A stretch of 64,000 nt of DNA from Glycomyces arizonensis DSM 44726 (GCF_000482705.1 NZ_AXWO01000004.1:1-64000); one strand, 5' to 3'; numbered from the stretch's first letter, positions 24,104-32,864 are shown. The notes: generated by a model from the letters alone, not told the origin. Program-made: numbers and translations.

Positions 24104-26563
24104 ATGCCGGGCCACCGCACCCTGGCGCTCGCCGCCGCGCTGCTGCTGCCACTCGCCACGCTGTCCTCGGCGGCGCAGGCCGCCGAGGAGGCGCCGCAGG
24201 ACGTCTGGCTCGTCGAACTCGACCCCGGCGTCACGGCCGCCGACCTCGAGGACGCCGCCCCGGGCCTGGACTTCACGATCCGCCACGACTTCGAGCGGAT
24301 CTGGCACGGCGTCTCCATCGACGCCGACGCGGCCACCGCCCACCGGCTCGAAGCGGTCGGCGCCGTCGACCAGGTCTGGGCCGACGTCGAGCTCTCCGGG
24401 CCCGCCCGGCCCGACAGGCAGACCGAGCTGGCGCTCGCCACGGCCACCACGGGCGCCGCCGAGGCCCACGAGTACGGCATCGACGGCAGCGGCGTCAAGG
24501 TCGGCGTCATCGACACCGGCATCGACTACACCCACCCCGACTTGGGAGGCTGCTTCGGCGACGGTTGCCGCGTCGCGTTCGGCACCGACTTCGTCGGCGA
24601 CGACTACAACGCCGACGAGCCCGAGACCGCCGTCCCCGCGCCCGACGACGACCCGGCCGACTGCGCCGGACACGGCACCCACGTCGCCGGGATCGTCGGC
24701 GCCGACGGCGAGGTCACCGGCGTCGCGCCCGACGTCGAGCTCGGCGCCTACCGGGTCTTCGGCTGCGAGGGCAGCACCAGCGCCGAAGTGGTCATGCAGG
24801 CCTTGGAGGCCGCCCTCCTCGACGGCATGGACGTCGTCAACCTCTCACTGGGCCAGGCGTTCCAGTGGCCCGACTACCCGACCGCCGAGGCCGCCGACAC
24901 GCTCACCGACAAGGGCGTCGTGGTCGTCGCCTCCATCGGCAACGCCGGGGAGTCCGGCGTCTACTCCGGCGCCGCGCCGGGCGTCGGCGCCGACGTCATC
25001 GGCGTCGCCTCCACCGACAACCCCGCCGAGCGGTTGAGCGAGGCCCGCGTCGAGGCCCTCGGCCGGTCCATCGGCTACAAGCCCGTCGAGGCGGTGCCCG
25101 AGCCCGAACCGGACACGGCCACCGACCCGCTCGTCTGGCTCGGGCGGGCCTGCGCCGAGGACGCCTCCGAGAACGACGTCGACGGCAAGGCGGCCTTGAT
25201 CGTGCGCGGCACCTGCACCTTCAAGGAGAAGTACGAGCGGGCCGTCGCCGAGGGCGCCACCGGCGTCGTCATCTACAACGACCGGTCCGGGCCCTTCGGC
25301 GGCGGCGGGGTCGACGACCTCGGCGTGCCGCTGGTGGGCATCACCCAGGCCGACGGCGAGGACCTGAAGGACCTGGCCGAGATCGGCGCCGAGCCGCGGC
25401 TCGAGTTCACCGGCGGCACCGTCATGGTCGACCTGCCGCGCGGCGGGCTCGTCTCGGCGTTCAGCTCCTACGGGCCCGCGCCGGACCTGACGCTCAAGCC
25501 CGACCTGTCCGCGCCCGGCGGCGGCGTCTGGTCGACCTACCCGGTCAAGGACGGCTCGTACGCGTCCCTGTCGGGCACGTCGATGGCCGCGCCGCACGTC
25601 GCCGGGGCCGCGGCGCTGCTGCTGGAGGTCGAACCCGATCTCGACCCGGCACAGGTGCGGACCCGCCTGGCCAACACGGCGGAGCCCGTCATGTGGGGCG
25701 AGAACCCGGACCTGGGCCATCTGGAGGCGACGCATCGGCAGGGCACCGGCGTGATCGACGTGATGGCCGCGCTCGGGGCCGAGGGAGCACTGTCCCCCAG
25801 CGGCGTCAACGTCGGCGACGGCACCGGGCCGCGCACGTTCACGTTCGAGCTGACCTCGCGTTCGTGGTCGACCGTGACCTATCGGATGCGGCACCAGATG
25901 GCGATCGCCACCACCGGCGACATCCGGGACACCGGCTTCGACGTCGCCGAGTCGTCGGTGAAGTTCGAACCGGAGACCGTCGAGCTGCGCCCCGGTGCGA
26001 CCGCGGCGGTGACCGTGACGGTCACGCCGAGCGCCGAACTGCCCGAAGGGAGCGTCTTCGGCGGGCGCGTCGTGGCCGAGCCCGAGGACGGCGGCGTGCC
26101 GCTGGCGGCCGCGTACTCCGGTTACTTCGGCGACTACCTCGCCATTCCGGTCCTGGAGCACCCCGAGTACCCGAAGCTGGGCGTCGCGATCGGCGAGGAC
26201 TCCGAGACCGGGGAGGTCGACTACCGCGACCTCAAGGACGGCGAGACCTTCAGCATCGCGGGCGGCGAGCTGCCGTCCGCGATGATCTACCTGAACCACG
26301 CCCCGGCCGCGATGGAGCTGAGCGTCGAGCACGTCGACACCGGCGAGGTCGTCGAGTGGCACCGCGAGCGGTTCCTCGGGCGCTCGCCGGGGCCGGACGA
26401 CACGCTCGTCATAGACCTCGCGGAGTTCGACGAGGCGGTGCCGGGCGTGCTCGAACCGGGGCAGTGGCGCGTCGAGGTCCGCGTGCTCAAGGCCCTCGGC
26501 GACGCGTCGAACCAGGATCACTGGGAGCAGTGGACCTCGCCGGCGTTCACGTTGACCGCGTAG
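24104..26563 (+). CDS. Secreted subtilisin-like serine protease with PA domain
   Basis: An 819-residue S8 peptidase from ATG 24104. Residues 1-26 are a secretory signal (ending in AQA), and residues ~30-100 an inhibitor-like propeptide. The catalytic residues are Asp137 (GVIDTGID), His190 (AGHGTHVAG) and the Ser of LSGTSMAAPH near 495. A protease-associated (PA) domain is inserted between His and Ser (about 330-430, ALIVRGTCTFKEKY and GVVIYND). After the catalytic domain comes an Fn3-like beta domain (about 560-680) and a further C-terminal region. This order resembles C5a-peptidase/lactocepin-type proteases. Its 3' end overlaps the convergent efflux gene by 17 bp. Confidence 0.92.
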   Translation: MPGHRTLALAAALLLPLATLSSAAQAAEEAPQDVWLVELDPGVTAADLEDAAPGLDFTIRHDFERIWHGVSIDADAATAHRLEAVGAVDQVWADVELSGPARPDRQTELALATATTGAAEAHEYGIDGSGVKVGVIDTGIDYTHPDLGGCFGDGCRVAFGTDFVGDDYNADEPETAVPAPDDDPADCAGHGTHVAGIVGADGEVTGVAPDVELGAYRVFGCEGSTSAEVVMQALEAALLDGMDVVNLSLGQAFQWPDYPTAEAADTLTDKGVVVVASIGNAGESGVYSGAAPGVGADVIGVASTDNPAERLSEARVEALGRSIGYKPVEAVPEPEPDTATDPLVWLGRACAEDASENDVDGKAALIVRGTCTFKEKYERAVAEGATGVVIYNDRSGPFGGGGVDDLGVPLVGITQADGEDLKDLAEIGAEPRLEFTGGTVMVDLPRGGLVSAFSSYGPAPDLTLKPDLSAPGGGVWSTYPVKDGSYASLSGTSMAAPHVAGAAALLLEVEPDLDPAQVRTRLANTAEPVMWGENPDLGHLEATHRQGTGVIDVMAALGAEGALSPSGVNVGDGTGPRTFTFELTSRSWSTVTYRMRHQMAIATTGDIRDTGFDVAESSVKFEPETVELRPGATAAVTVTVTPSAELPEGSVFGGRVVAEPEDGGVPLAAAYSGYFGDYLAIPVLEHPEYPKLGVAIGEDSETGEVDYRDLKDGETFSIAGGELPSAMIYLNHAPAAMELSVEHVDTGEVVEWHRERFLGRSPGPDDTLVIDLAEFDEAVPGVLEPGQWRVEVRVLKALGDASNQDHWEQWTSPAFTLTA

Positions 26564-28145
26564 CCGCGTCCGCCTCCTCCGGTTCGGGCTCCGGTTCGGG
26601 CTTCTTTCCGGTGCGCAGCGGCACGTGCCGCACCAGCACCGCGGCGACGATCCCGAGCACGGAGGCGACGGCGCCCCACAGGAACAGCGAGGCGATGCCC
26701 TCGGTGACCGCCCGCTGGAACAGTGCCACGGCGGCGTCCGGGAGGCCGCGCAGGAGCTCGGGGGTCATGGAGTTGGCGCCGGCGGCGATCGCCGCGCCGT
26801 CGGCCCCGGCGTCTTCGAGCGAGCCGATGAGCTGGTGGGTGTAGATCGCGCCGAGGAGCGCGACGCCGATCGACGAGCCCATGTTCCGCATGAAGGTGAC
26901 GGCGCCGGTGCCCGCGCCGATGTCGCGCAGGGCCACGCTGTTCTGCGCGATGAGGGTGCTGGTCTGCATGAGGCCGCCGAGTCCGATCCCGAGCACCACC
27001 ATGTAGACGCCGGTGGCGATGACGCCGGTGTCGACGTCGACCGTGGAGAACAGGAAGAGGCCGATGGTCACGAGGACGGTGCCGCCGACCGGCAGGGCCT
27101 TGTAGCGGCCGGTGCGGCTGATGAAGATGCCGCCGCCGACGCTGACGACCATTGCGGCGATCATCATCGGCATGAGCAGCAGGCCGCTGTTCGTCGCCGA
27201 GGAGCCCTGGACGAACTGCTGGAACTGCGGCAGGTAGCCCACGGCGCCGAACATGGCGAATCCGGCGATGAAGGAGATCGCGGAGGCCAGTGCGAAGTTG
27301 CGGCTCTTGAAGACCCGCAGCGGCATCACCGGTTCGGCGACGCGGCGCTCCACGATGATGAAAGCGGCGAATCCGGCGACTGCCAGCGCCGCGAGGCCGA
27401 GGATCTGGGGCGAGTCCCAGTCGTAATCGGTGCCGCCCCAGCTGATGACGAGCACCAGCGCGGTGATCCACACGGCGAGCAGGCCGGTGCCGGTCCAGTC
27501 GATCCTGGCCCCGCCGGTGCCCTTCGGCAGCGTCCGGAGGGTGATCCAGCAGATGACGAGGGCGACCGCCCCGAGGGGCAGGTTGACGTAGAAGGCCCAG
27601 CGCCAGTCGAGGTTGTCGGTGATGTAGCCGCCGACGAACGGGCCGGCGATCATGGCGACGGGCATGACGGCCATCATGATGCCCTGGTATTTGCCTCGCT
27701 CGCGTGGCGGGATCATCTCGCCGAGGATGGACATGACGCCGACGATCAGGCCGCCGGCGCCGAGGCCCTGGACGGCGCGGAAGGCGATGAGCTGGCCCAT
27801 GTCCTGGGAGACGCCGCAGAGGATCGATCCGACCAGGAACACGCCGATCGCGCTGACGAAGACGATGCGGCGTCCGAAGAGGTCGCCGAGTTTGCCCCAG
27901 ATCGGCGTGGCGACGGTGGTGGCGAGGATGTACCCGGTGGCGACCCAGGCGAGGTGTTCGAGTCCGCCGAGTTCGCCCACGATCGTCGGCAGCGCGGGAG
28001 CGACGATCATGTTGTCGAGCATCGCGAGCAGCATGGCGATGGCCAGGCTGGACATGGTGACGACGATGCGGCGGTGGCTGAATCCGAGGCCGCCGCCTTC
28101 GGTGTCCGGTGGGGTCGCGGCCCCGTGTTCGCTCGTAGTGGTCAC
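26547..28145 (-). CDS. DHA2-family (EmrB/QacA) 14-helix drug:H+ antiporter
   Basis: A 532-residue major-facilitator exporter with 14 predicted helices. Motif D1 (LAMLDNMIVAPALPTI) in helix 1, motif A (GKLGDLFGRRIVF) between helices 2 and 3, and motif C-like GPFVGGYITDNLDWRW in helix 5 define the DHA2 drug-exporter group. The C-terminal tail is rich in Glu and Pro (EPEPEPEE). It should pump amphipathic compounds out using the proton gradient. It is divergent from a TetR gene across a 48-bp perfect palindrome, a typical ligand-inducible efflux module. The real substrates are unknown. Confidence 0.92.
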   Translation of the reverse strand: MTTTSEHGAATPPDTEGGGLGFSHRRIVVTMSSLAIAMLLAMLDNMIVAPALPTIVGELGGLEHLAWVATGYILATTVATPIWGKLGDLFGRRIVFVSAIGVFLVGSILCGVSQDMGQLIAFRAVQGLGAGGLIVGVMSILGEMIPPRERGKYQGIMMAVMPVAMIAGPFVGGYITDNLDWRWAFYVNLPLGAVALVICWITLRTLPKGTGGARIDWTGTGLLAVWITALVLVISWGGTDYDWDSPQILGLAALAVAGFAAFIIVERRVAEPVMPLRVFKSRNFALASAISFIAGFAMFGAVGYLPQFQQFVQGSSATNSGLLLMPMMIAAMVVSVGGGIFISRTGRYKALPVGGTVLVTIGLFLFSTVDVDTGVIATGVYMVVLGIGLGGLMQTSTLIAQNSVALRDIGAGTGAVTFMRNMGSSIGVALLGAIYTHQLIGSLEDAGADGAAIAAGANSMTPELLRGLPDAAVALFQRAVTEGIASLFLWGAVASVLGIVAAVLVRHVPLRTGKKPEPEPEPEEADAATRST

Positions 28146-28169
28146 GAGGTAGCCTTTCTGGTATGAATC

Positions 28170-28217
28170 TGCTTACCGACCGGTAAGTCAGTATACTGAC
28201 TTACCGGTCGGTAAGCA
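28170..28217. promoter_or_regulatory. TetR double operator: perfect 48-bp palindrome
   Basis: All 24 positions on the left of 28193/28194 are complementary to the right side. Each half contains its own near-palindromic site, CTTACCGACCGGTAAG and its mirror CTTACCGGTCGGTAAG, with GTATAC at the centre. Two TetR dimers could bind here. It sits upstream of both the efflux and the TetR gene. Confidence 0.92.
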
Positions 28218-28260
28218 ACTGGGGTTCCCGCATGGCGCGTGGCCAGCAGAAAGGAAAGCA

Positions 28261-28872
28261 TTGACACAGCAGAGCGAGCCGACGGTCAGGGAGCGCCGCA
28301 AGGGCAGCGACACCCGTGCCGAGATTCGCGACGTCGCCCTGGAGCTGTTCACCGAGCAGGGCTACGAGGCGACCTCGATGCGCGAGATCGCCGAGCGGCT
28401 CGGCATCAGCAAGGCGGCGCTCTACTACCACTTCAAGAGCAAGGAGTCGATCGTCGGCGGCTTCTTCGACAGTTACCTGGAGGCCATCGAGGGTGTGCTG
28501 GAGCGGGCCGAGTCGCAGCCGCCGTCGCCGGAGCGCTCGGCCGCGCTCGTCTCGGAGTGGCTCTCGGCCGTCGCCGACCCCGGCCTGCGGCTCATACGCT
28601 TCGCCGCCATGAACCACGCCGCGCTGCGCGACACCGGGACCGTCGACCGGGAGCGACTGATGGGGCTCCTCGACCGCGCCGCCGACCTGGTCGTCGGTCC
28701 CCACGCGCCCGTGCGCAGCCTGTTGCGGGTCCGCATGGCGTTCTTGAGCATCCAGAACGCCGCGATCGCGGCGAAGAACATCGACGTCGGCGACGAGGAG
28801 ATCCTCGACGCGGCGCGCGAGGTGGCCGCGATGCTGACCGACGGACTGGCCCCGCCGCCGGCGGACTCCTGA
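28261..28872 (+). CDS. TetR-family regulator of the efflux gene
   Basis: A 203-residue protein starting at TTG 28261, with AAAGGA 6-7 nt before it and no better ATG or GTG nearby. The helix-turn-helix reads TSMREIAERLGISKAALYYHF, followed by KSKESIV, the classical AcrR/QacR-type pattern. The helical C-terminal half should bind a drug-like ligand. It is divergent from the DHA2 exporter and probably represses it through the 48-bp palindrome. The 3' end is convergent with an SDR gene, with a hairpin between the two. Confidence 0.92.
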   Translation: MTQQSEPTVRERRKGSDTRAEIRDVALELFTEQGYEATSMREIAERLGISKAALYYHFKSKESIVGGFFDSYLEAIEGVLERAESQPPSPERSAALVSEWLSAVADPGLRLIRFAAMNHAALRDTGTVDRERLMGLLDRAADLVVGPHAPVRSLLRVRMAFLSIQNAAIAAKNIDVGDEEILDAAREVAAMLTDGLAPPPADS

Positions 28873-28897
28873 GGCCCGTTCTCAGGCGGGGGCCTCA
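28870..28897. terminator. Hairpin between convergent TetR and SDR genes
   Basis: TGAGGCCC (28870-28877) pairs with GGGCCTCA (28890-28897). The hairpin starts at the TetR stop codon and also covers the SDR stop, so it may end transcription in both directions. Confidence 0.6.
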
Positions 28898-29635
28898 GCC
28901 TTCGACGCGGTGGACGATCTGCGCGGCGGCCTGGTCGCGGGGTGTGATCGTGAGCCGGTCGATGTTGACGTGCGCGGGGCGCGTCGCCACCCAGGCGACG
29001 GACTCGGCGACGTCGTCGGCGGTCAGCGGCGTCATGCCGCGGTAGACGGCATCGGCCTTCTCGCGGTCGCCCTCGAAGCGGACGACGCTGAACTCGGTCT
29101 CGACCATGCCGGGGTCGATCTCGCAGACGCGCACCGGCTGCCCGACGAGCTCCAGGCGCAGGACGCGGGTGAGTGCGGCCTCGGCGTGCTTGGCGGCGTT
29201 GTAGCCGGAGCCGCCGGGGTACGGCTCGTGGGCGGCGATCGAGGCGATCGTGACGACCTGCCCGTCGCCGGAGGCGATGAGCCGCGGCAGCAGCGCCTTG
29301 GTGACGCGCACGGTGCCGAGGACGTTGACCTCGTACATCCGCTGCCAGTCGTCCAGGTCGGCCTCGGCGACCGAGGCGAGCCCGAACGCGCCGCCGGCGT
29401 TGTTGACCAGTACGTCGCAGCGCTCGATCCGGGAGGCAAACGCTTCCACGGAGGTGTCGTCGGTGACGTCCAGCGGCAGCGGCGTCCCGCTACATTCGGC
29501 GGCGACTTCGGCGAGGCGGTCGGCGCGCCGGGCGCCGAGCACCACGTCGAATCCGGCTCGCGCCAGGGCTTTCGCCGAGGCGGCGCCGATGCCGCTGCTG
29601 GCCCCGGTGACGACGGCGACGGGTCGATCGCTCAT
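28895..29635 (-). CDS. Short-chain dehydrogenase/reductase (YdfG-like)
   Basis: A 246-residue classical SDR. The N-terminal cofactor motif TGASSGIG is at residues 10-17, RRADRL after strand 2 suggests NADP(H), NNAGGAFGLA follows, and the active site is S...YNAAKHA. The length and C-terminal region match the YdfG/serine-3-hydroxy acid dehydrogenase group, which reduces or oxidises short 3-hydroxy acids and aldehydes. Both the substrate and the pathway are unknown. It is transcribed toward the TetR gene, and its start lies over 100 bp before the metE riboswitch, which is on the other strand. Confidence 0.87.
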   Translation of the reverse strand: MSDRPVAVVTGASSGIGAASAKALARAGFDVVLGARRADRLAEVAAECSGTPLPLDVTDDTSVEAFASRIERCDVLVNNAGGAFGLASVAEADLDDWQRMYEVNVLGTVRVTKALLPRLIASGDGQVVTIASIAAHEPYPGGSGYNAAKHAEAALTRVLRLELVGQPVRVCEIDPGMVETEFSVVRFEGDREKADAVYRGMTPLTADDVAESVAWVATRPAHVNIDRLTITPRDQAAAQIVHRVEG

Positions 29636-29749
29636 GGTTCCTCCGTGCTGGTGCGGTTTCGCCCGTGACGATACCGATCCCGGCCACTGGGAACCAGTGG
29701 TGCACGCCTACATGTGCATCGCCGAACGGCCGGTGACGCCATGCCCGCC

Positions 29750-30060
29750 CGTACCATCGGAGTCGACGCCGGTTCCGGGACGGCGGCCAGTCGCCCCGGC
29801 CAAGAGGGAACCTGGTGCGAATCCAGGACTGCCCCGCAGCGGTGAGTGGGAACGAAAGCCGTCAAGAGCACTTGGTCCCGATCCTATAACTTATATTTTA
29901 TAATATATAACCTGCGATCTTCCTATGTCCTATATCGTATAAGATACGAGTTATAGGATATAAGATGTAATATATGTTATAGCTATAGGATATAATCTAT
30001 AGGGATGGGACCTGGGAAGCGACGGCCGGTAGGCACCGGGTGAAGGCCCGGCCTCGGTGA
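29750..30060 (+). promoter_or_regulatory. Cobalamin (B12) riboswitch upstream of metE
   Basis: The core landmarks are plain: AAGAGGGAA before CTGGTGCGAATCCAG, then ACTGCCCCGCAGCGGTGAGT (29829-29848) and AACGAAAGCC, and a B12-box-like CTGGGAAGCGACGGCCGG at 30012-30029. Outer limits are approximate. In the known class, adenosyl- or methylcobalamin binding lowers expression of B12-independent enzymes such as MetE. A strong hairpin (CCGCGCGC/GCGCGCGG, 30118-30137) before the start codon may be part of the expression platform. A peripheral stem is greatly extended by AT-rich DNA. Confidence 0.9.
29885..30001 (+). other. AT-rich insert within the riboswitch
   Basis: By hand count 28 of 117 bases are G or C (24%), in a genome near 70%. 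The flanks pair as GGTCCC (29874-29879) with GGGACC (30007-30012), continuing through ATCC/GGGAT and TATA/TATA, so the insert lengthens one arm without breaking the core. Inside is a 12-bp hairpin at 29929-29957 (CCTATATCGTAT / ATACGA-gt-TATAGG). Confidence 0.8.
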
Positions 30061-30170
30061 GGCTTGCGAGTCGCGAGTCCGTGGAGGAGCCCGCGAGTCC
30101 GAATACCTGCCGGTGTGCCGCGCGCATGGGCGCGCGGTCCACGCTGTCGCACGTTCGAGGGAACTGACAC

Positions 30171-32435
30171 ATGAACGACTCGAAGAAGACCGTGCACGCC
30201 ACGGTCCTCGGCTACCCGCGCATCGGCGCGGGCCGCGAACTCAAACGCGCCGTCGAGGCGCACTGGTCGGGGCGGCTCGACGAGGCCGGGCTCGAAGCGG
30301 CCGCCGCCGCGATCCGCTCCGAAATGCTCGACGACCTCGCCTCGGCGGGAATGGACTCCGTCCCGACCGGCGTGTTCTCGCTGTACGACCACGTGCTCGA
30401 CACCGCCGTAGCGGTCGACGCGATCGCGCCCAGGCACCGCCGCGAAACCGAACTGGCCTCCTATTTCGCCGCCGCGCGCGGCGACGACACCGCCGCGCCG
30501 CTCGAGATGACGAAGTGGTTCGACACGAACTACCACTACCTGGTCCCCGAGATCGGGCCCGACACCGCTTTCCACGCCAGGCCCGGCAAGGCCCTGGCCG
30601 AGTACCGCGAAGCCCGCGAGCGTGGTCTGGACGCCCGCCCCATCCTGCTCGGGCCGGTCTCGTTCCTGCTGCTGGCCAAGGCGACCGGCGACGCCCCGAG
30701 CGGCTTCGAGCCGCTCGACCGCATCGGCGAGCTCACCGCCGTCTATGCCGATCTCCTGTCCGCACTCGTCGAGGCCGGCGCCGACCGGATCCAGCTCGAC
30801 GAGCCCGCCCTGTGCGCCGACCGCACCGAGGCCGAACTCGAAGCGGTCAAGGCGGCCTATGAGCATCTGAACGGCGTCGCGGAACTGCTCGTGACCGGCG
30901 GCTACGGGCCCCTTGGCGAATCACTGCCGGTGCTCGTGGAGGCGGGCGTCCCGGGCATCGCGCTCGACCTCGTCCGCGGGCGCGTCGACATCGACGTCCT
31001 TGAGTCGCTGGATGTTTCACGTGAAACATTCGTCTCGGCCGGAGTGGTCGACGGACGCAACATCTGGCGCACCGACCTGCTCGCCGCCGCCGCGGACCTC
31101 GAACGGCTCCACCGCGTCACCGACCGGCTCGGCGTCTCCTCCTCGTGCTCGCTGCTCCACGTCCCGGTCGATCTGGACGCCGAGACCGAGCTGCCTGCGT
31201 CGCTGAAGGAGCGGCTCGCGTTCGCGCGCCAGAAGCTCCGCGAGATCGCGAGCCTCGCCGAAGCGGGCGCCCCGCGCCTCCAGCGCCCGGCGGCCCCGGA
31301 CGACTGGCGCGACGAGACCGTCCGCTCCCGCCTCGCCGCCCTCCCCGAGGACGCCGACCGCCGCGTCGACTACGCCGAACGCGTCGCCGCGCAAGGCGAA
31401 CTGCCCACGTTGCCGACCACCACCATCGGCTCCTTCCCGCAGACCGCCGAGCTCCGCAAGGCTCGCGCCGCCCACCGGCGCGGGCTGATGATCGACGCCG
31501 ATTACCACGCGCGCATGCGCGCCGAGATCGCCGCCGTCATCGCCGAGCAGGAGAAGCTCGGCATCGACGTCCTCGTCCACGGCGAGCCCGAACGCAACGA
31601 CATGGTCCAGTACTTCGCCGAGCAGCTCACCGGCTTCGCGACCACCGCCGCCGGGTGGGTCCAGTCGTACGGCTCGCGGTGCGTGCGCCCGCCGATCCTC
31701 TACGCCGACGTCGCGCGCACCGGCCCGATGACCGCCGAGTGGACCTCGTACGCCCAGTCGCTCACCGACAAGCCGGTCAAGGGCATGCTCACCGGCCCGG
31801 TGACCATCCTCGCGTGGTCGTTCGTCCGCGACGACCAGCCGCTGGCCGACACCGCCGACCAAGTGGCCCTGGCGCTGCGCGACGAGGTGGCCGACCTCGA
31901 ATCGGCCGGGACCGCGATCATCCAGGTCGACGAGCCCGCCCTCCGCGAGCTCATGCCGCTGCGCCGGGACGGCCGAGGCGCCTACAAGGCGTGGGCCACG
32001 CGCGCCTTCCGCATCGCCACCTCCGGCGTGCGGCCCGAGACGCAGATCCACACCCACCTGTGCTACTCGGAGTTCGGCGACGTCATCGACGCGATCGCCG
32101 ACCTCGACGCGGACGTGACCTCGATCGAGGCGTCCCGTTCGAAGATGGAGGTCCTCGCCGACCTCGACCGCGCCGACCACCGACGCGGCCAGGACCAATC
32201 CTCCGCTCGCAAGCTTCGCCAAGTGGGCCCGGGCGTGTGGGACATCCACTCCCCGCGCGTGCCCTCGGCCGAGGAGATGGCCGCCTCCCTGCGGCTCGCC
32301 GTCGCCGCCGTCGACCCGAAGCGCATCTGGGTCAACCCCGACTGCGGGCTGAAGACCCGCCGGTACGAGGAGGTTCGCCCCGCCCTGGCGAACATGGTCG
32401 AAGCCGCCCGAACCGTCCGAGGCGAACTCGCATGA
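30171..32435 (+). CDS. metE: Cobalamin-independent methionine synthase
   Basis: A 754-residue enzyme that transfers the methyl group of 5-methyltetrahydropteroyl-polyglutamate to homocysteine, the last step of methionine synthesis. The N-terminal half is the duplicated barrel used for folate binding (LGYPRIGAGRELKRAVEAHW at residues 12-31). The C-terminal catalytic barrel has the homocysteine site (TTTIGSFPQT) and the zinc ligands IHTHLCYSEF and DCGLKTRR. Full length and intact. ATG 30171 follows GAGGGAA. Expression should fall when B12 is plentiful, through the riboswitch upstream, implying a B12-dependent MetH elsewhere. A perfect parS site lies inside the coding sequence. Confidence 0.96.
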   Translation: MNDSKKTVHATVLGYPRIGAGRELKRAVEAHWSGRLDEAGLEAAAAAIRSEMLDDLASAGMDSVPTGVFSLYDHVLDTAVAVDAIAPRHRRETELASYFAAARGDDTAAPLEMTKWFDTNYHYLVPEIGPDTAFHARPGKALAEYREARERGLDARPILLGPVSFLLLAKATGDAPSGFEPLDRIGELTAVYADLLSALVEAGADRIQLDEPALCADRTEAELEAVKAAYEHLNGVAELLVTGGYGPLGESLPVLVEAGVPGIALDLVRGRVDIDVLESLDVSRETFVSAGVVDGRNIWRTDLLAAAADLERLHRVTDRLGVSSSCSLLHVPVDLDAETELPASLKERLAFARQKLREIASLAEAGAPRLQRPAAPDDWRDETVRSRLAALPEDADRRVDYAERVAAQGELPTLPTTTIGSFPQTAELRKARAAHRRGLMIDADYHARMRAEIAAVIAEQEKLGIDVLVHGEPERNDMVQYFAEQLTGFATTAAGWVQSYGSRCVRPPILYADVARTGPMTAEWTSYAQSLTDKPVKGMLTGPVTILAWSFVRDDQPLADTADQVALALRDEVADLESAGTAIIQVDEPALRELMPLRRDGRGAYKAWATRAFRIATSGVRPETQIHTHLCYSEFGDVIDAIADLDADVTSIEASRSKMEVLADLDRADHRRGQDQSSARKLRQVGPGVWDIHSPRVPSAEEMAASLRLAVAAVDPKRIWVNPDCGLKTRRYEEVRPALANMVEAARTVRGELA
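31013..31028. other. parS centromere site inside metE
   Basis: TGTTTCACGTGAAACA is identical to the consensus ParB-binding site of bacterial chromosomes. It is read as part of Asp-Val-Ser-Arg-Glu-Thr in metE. ParB would load here and help segregate the origin region. No second copy was seen in the window. Confidence 0.93.
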
Positions 32436-32452
32436 GCGACCGCTGAAATGCG

Positions 32453-32488
32453 CACCGGCCCGGCGGCCGTTCGGCCGCCGGGCCGGTG
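32453..32488. terminator. Bidirectional terminator after metE
   Basis: A perfect 16-bp stem (CACCGGCCCGGCGGCC and its complement) around GTTC, between the convergent metE and the gene ending at 32493. No T-run on either side. Confidence 0.85.
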
Positions 32489-32492
32489 GCGG

Positions 32493-32864
32493 TCAGCCGC
32501 CGCAGGCCCGGATGCCGTCCTCCCACACCCTGACGGCGGCCGTCTTGATCCGCATGCCGTGGTCGCTCTCGCTGATCCACGTCTCGTGCTCGTAGTCCGA
32601 GATCCACAGGTCGGGATCGCCGCTGGAGAGTCCCGTGAGGAACCCGAACGGCCTCGGCTCGGCGCTGTCGAAGCCGACCCACAGGCGTGGACTGGCGGTG
32701 AAGGTGCAGAAGGCCAGGTCCCGGCCTGCGACGGCGGCGGTGCCCAGGACGGTCAGCAGCACGGGGTCGGGCATGCGGGCCGACCGGTCGGGAATCGGCA
32801 GCGCGGTCAACGCGCGGAGGTAGGCCGCGCGGACCCGGTGCGGCGCGGTGCGTCCTACGCCCAT
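32493..32864 (-). CDS. Hypothetical protein, 123 aa
   Basis: Not recognised. From ATG 32864 the protein has a basic N-terminus (MGVGRTAPHRVRAAYLRALT), a middle hydrophobic stretch (PVLLTVLGTAAVAG) and a Trp/Asp-rich second half (PDLWISDYEHETWISESDHG). It overlaps the end of the upstream gene (stop at 32855) by 10 bp, so the two are very likely translated together. Lack of a signal peptide suggests a cytoplasmic protein. Codon use looks like that of its neighbours, which supports a real gene, but no function can be assigned. Confidence 0.5.
   Translation of the reverse strand: MGVGRTAPHRVRAAYLRALTALPIPDRSARMPDPVLLTVLGTAAVAGRDLAFCTFTASPRLWVGFDSAEPRPFGFLTGLSSGDPDLWISDYEHETWISESDHGMRIKTAAVRVWEDGIRACGG

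Noticed and set aside
29761-30060. The AT-rich part near metE as a separate promoter island or a tRNA cluster
   Set aside because: It sits between two pairing arms of the riboswitch and contains no tRNA-like folds. An insert within the RNA explains it better.
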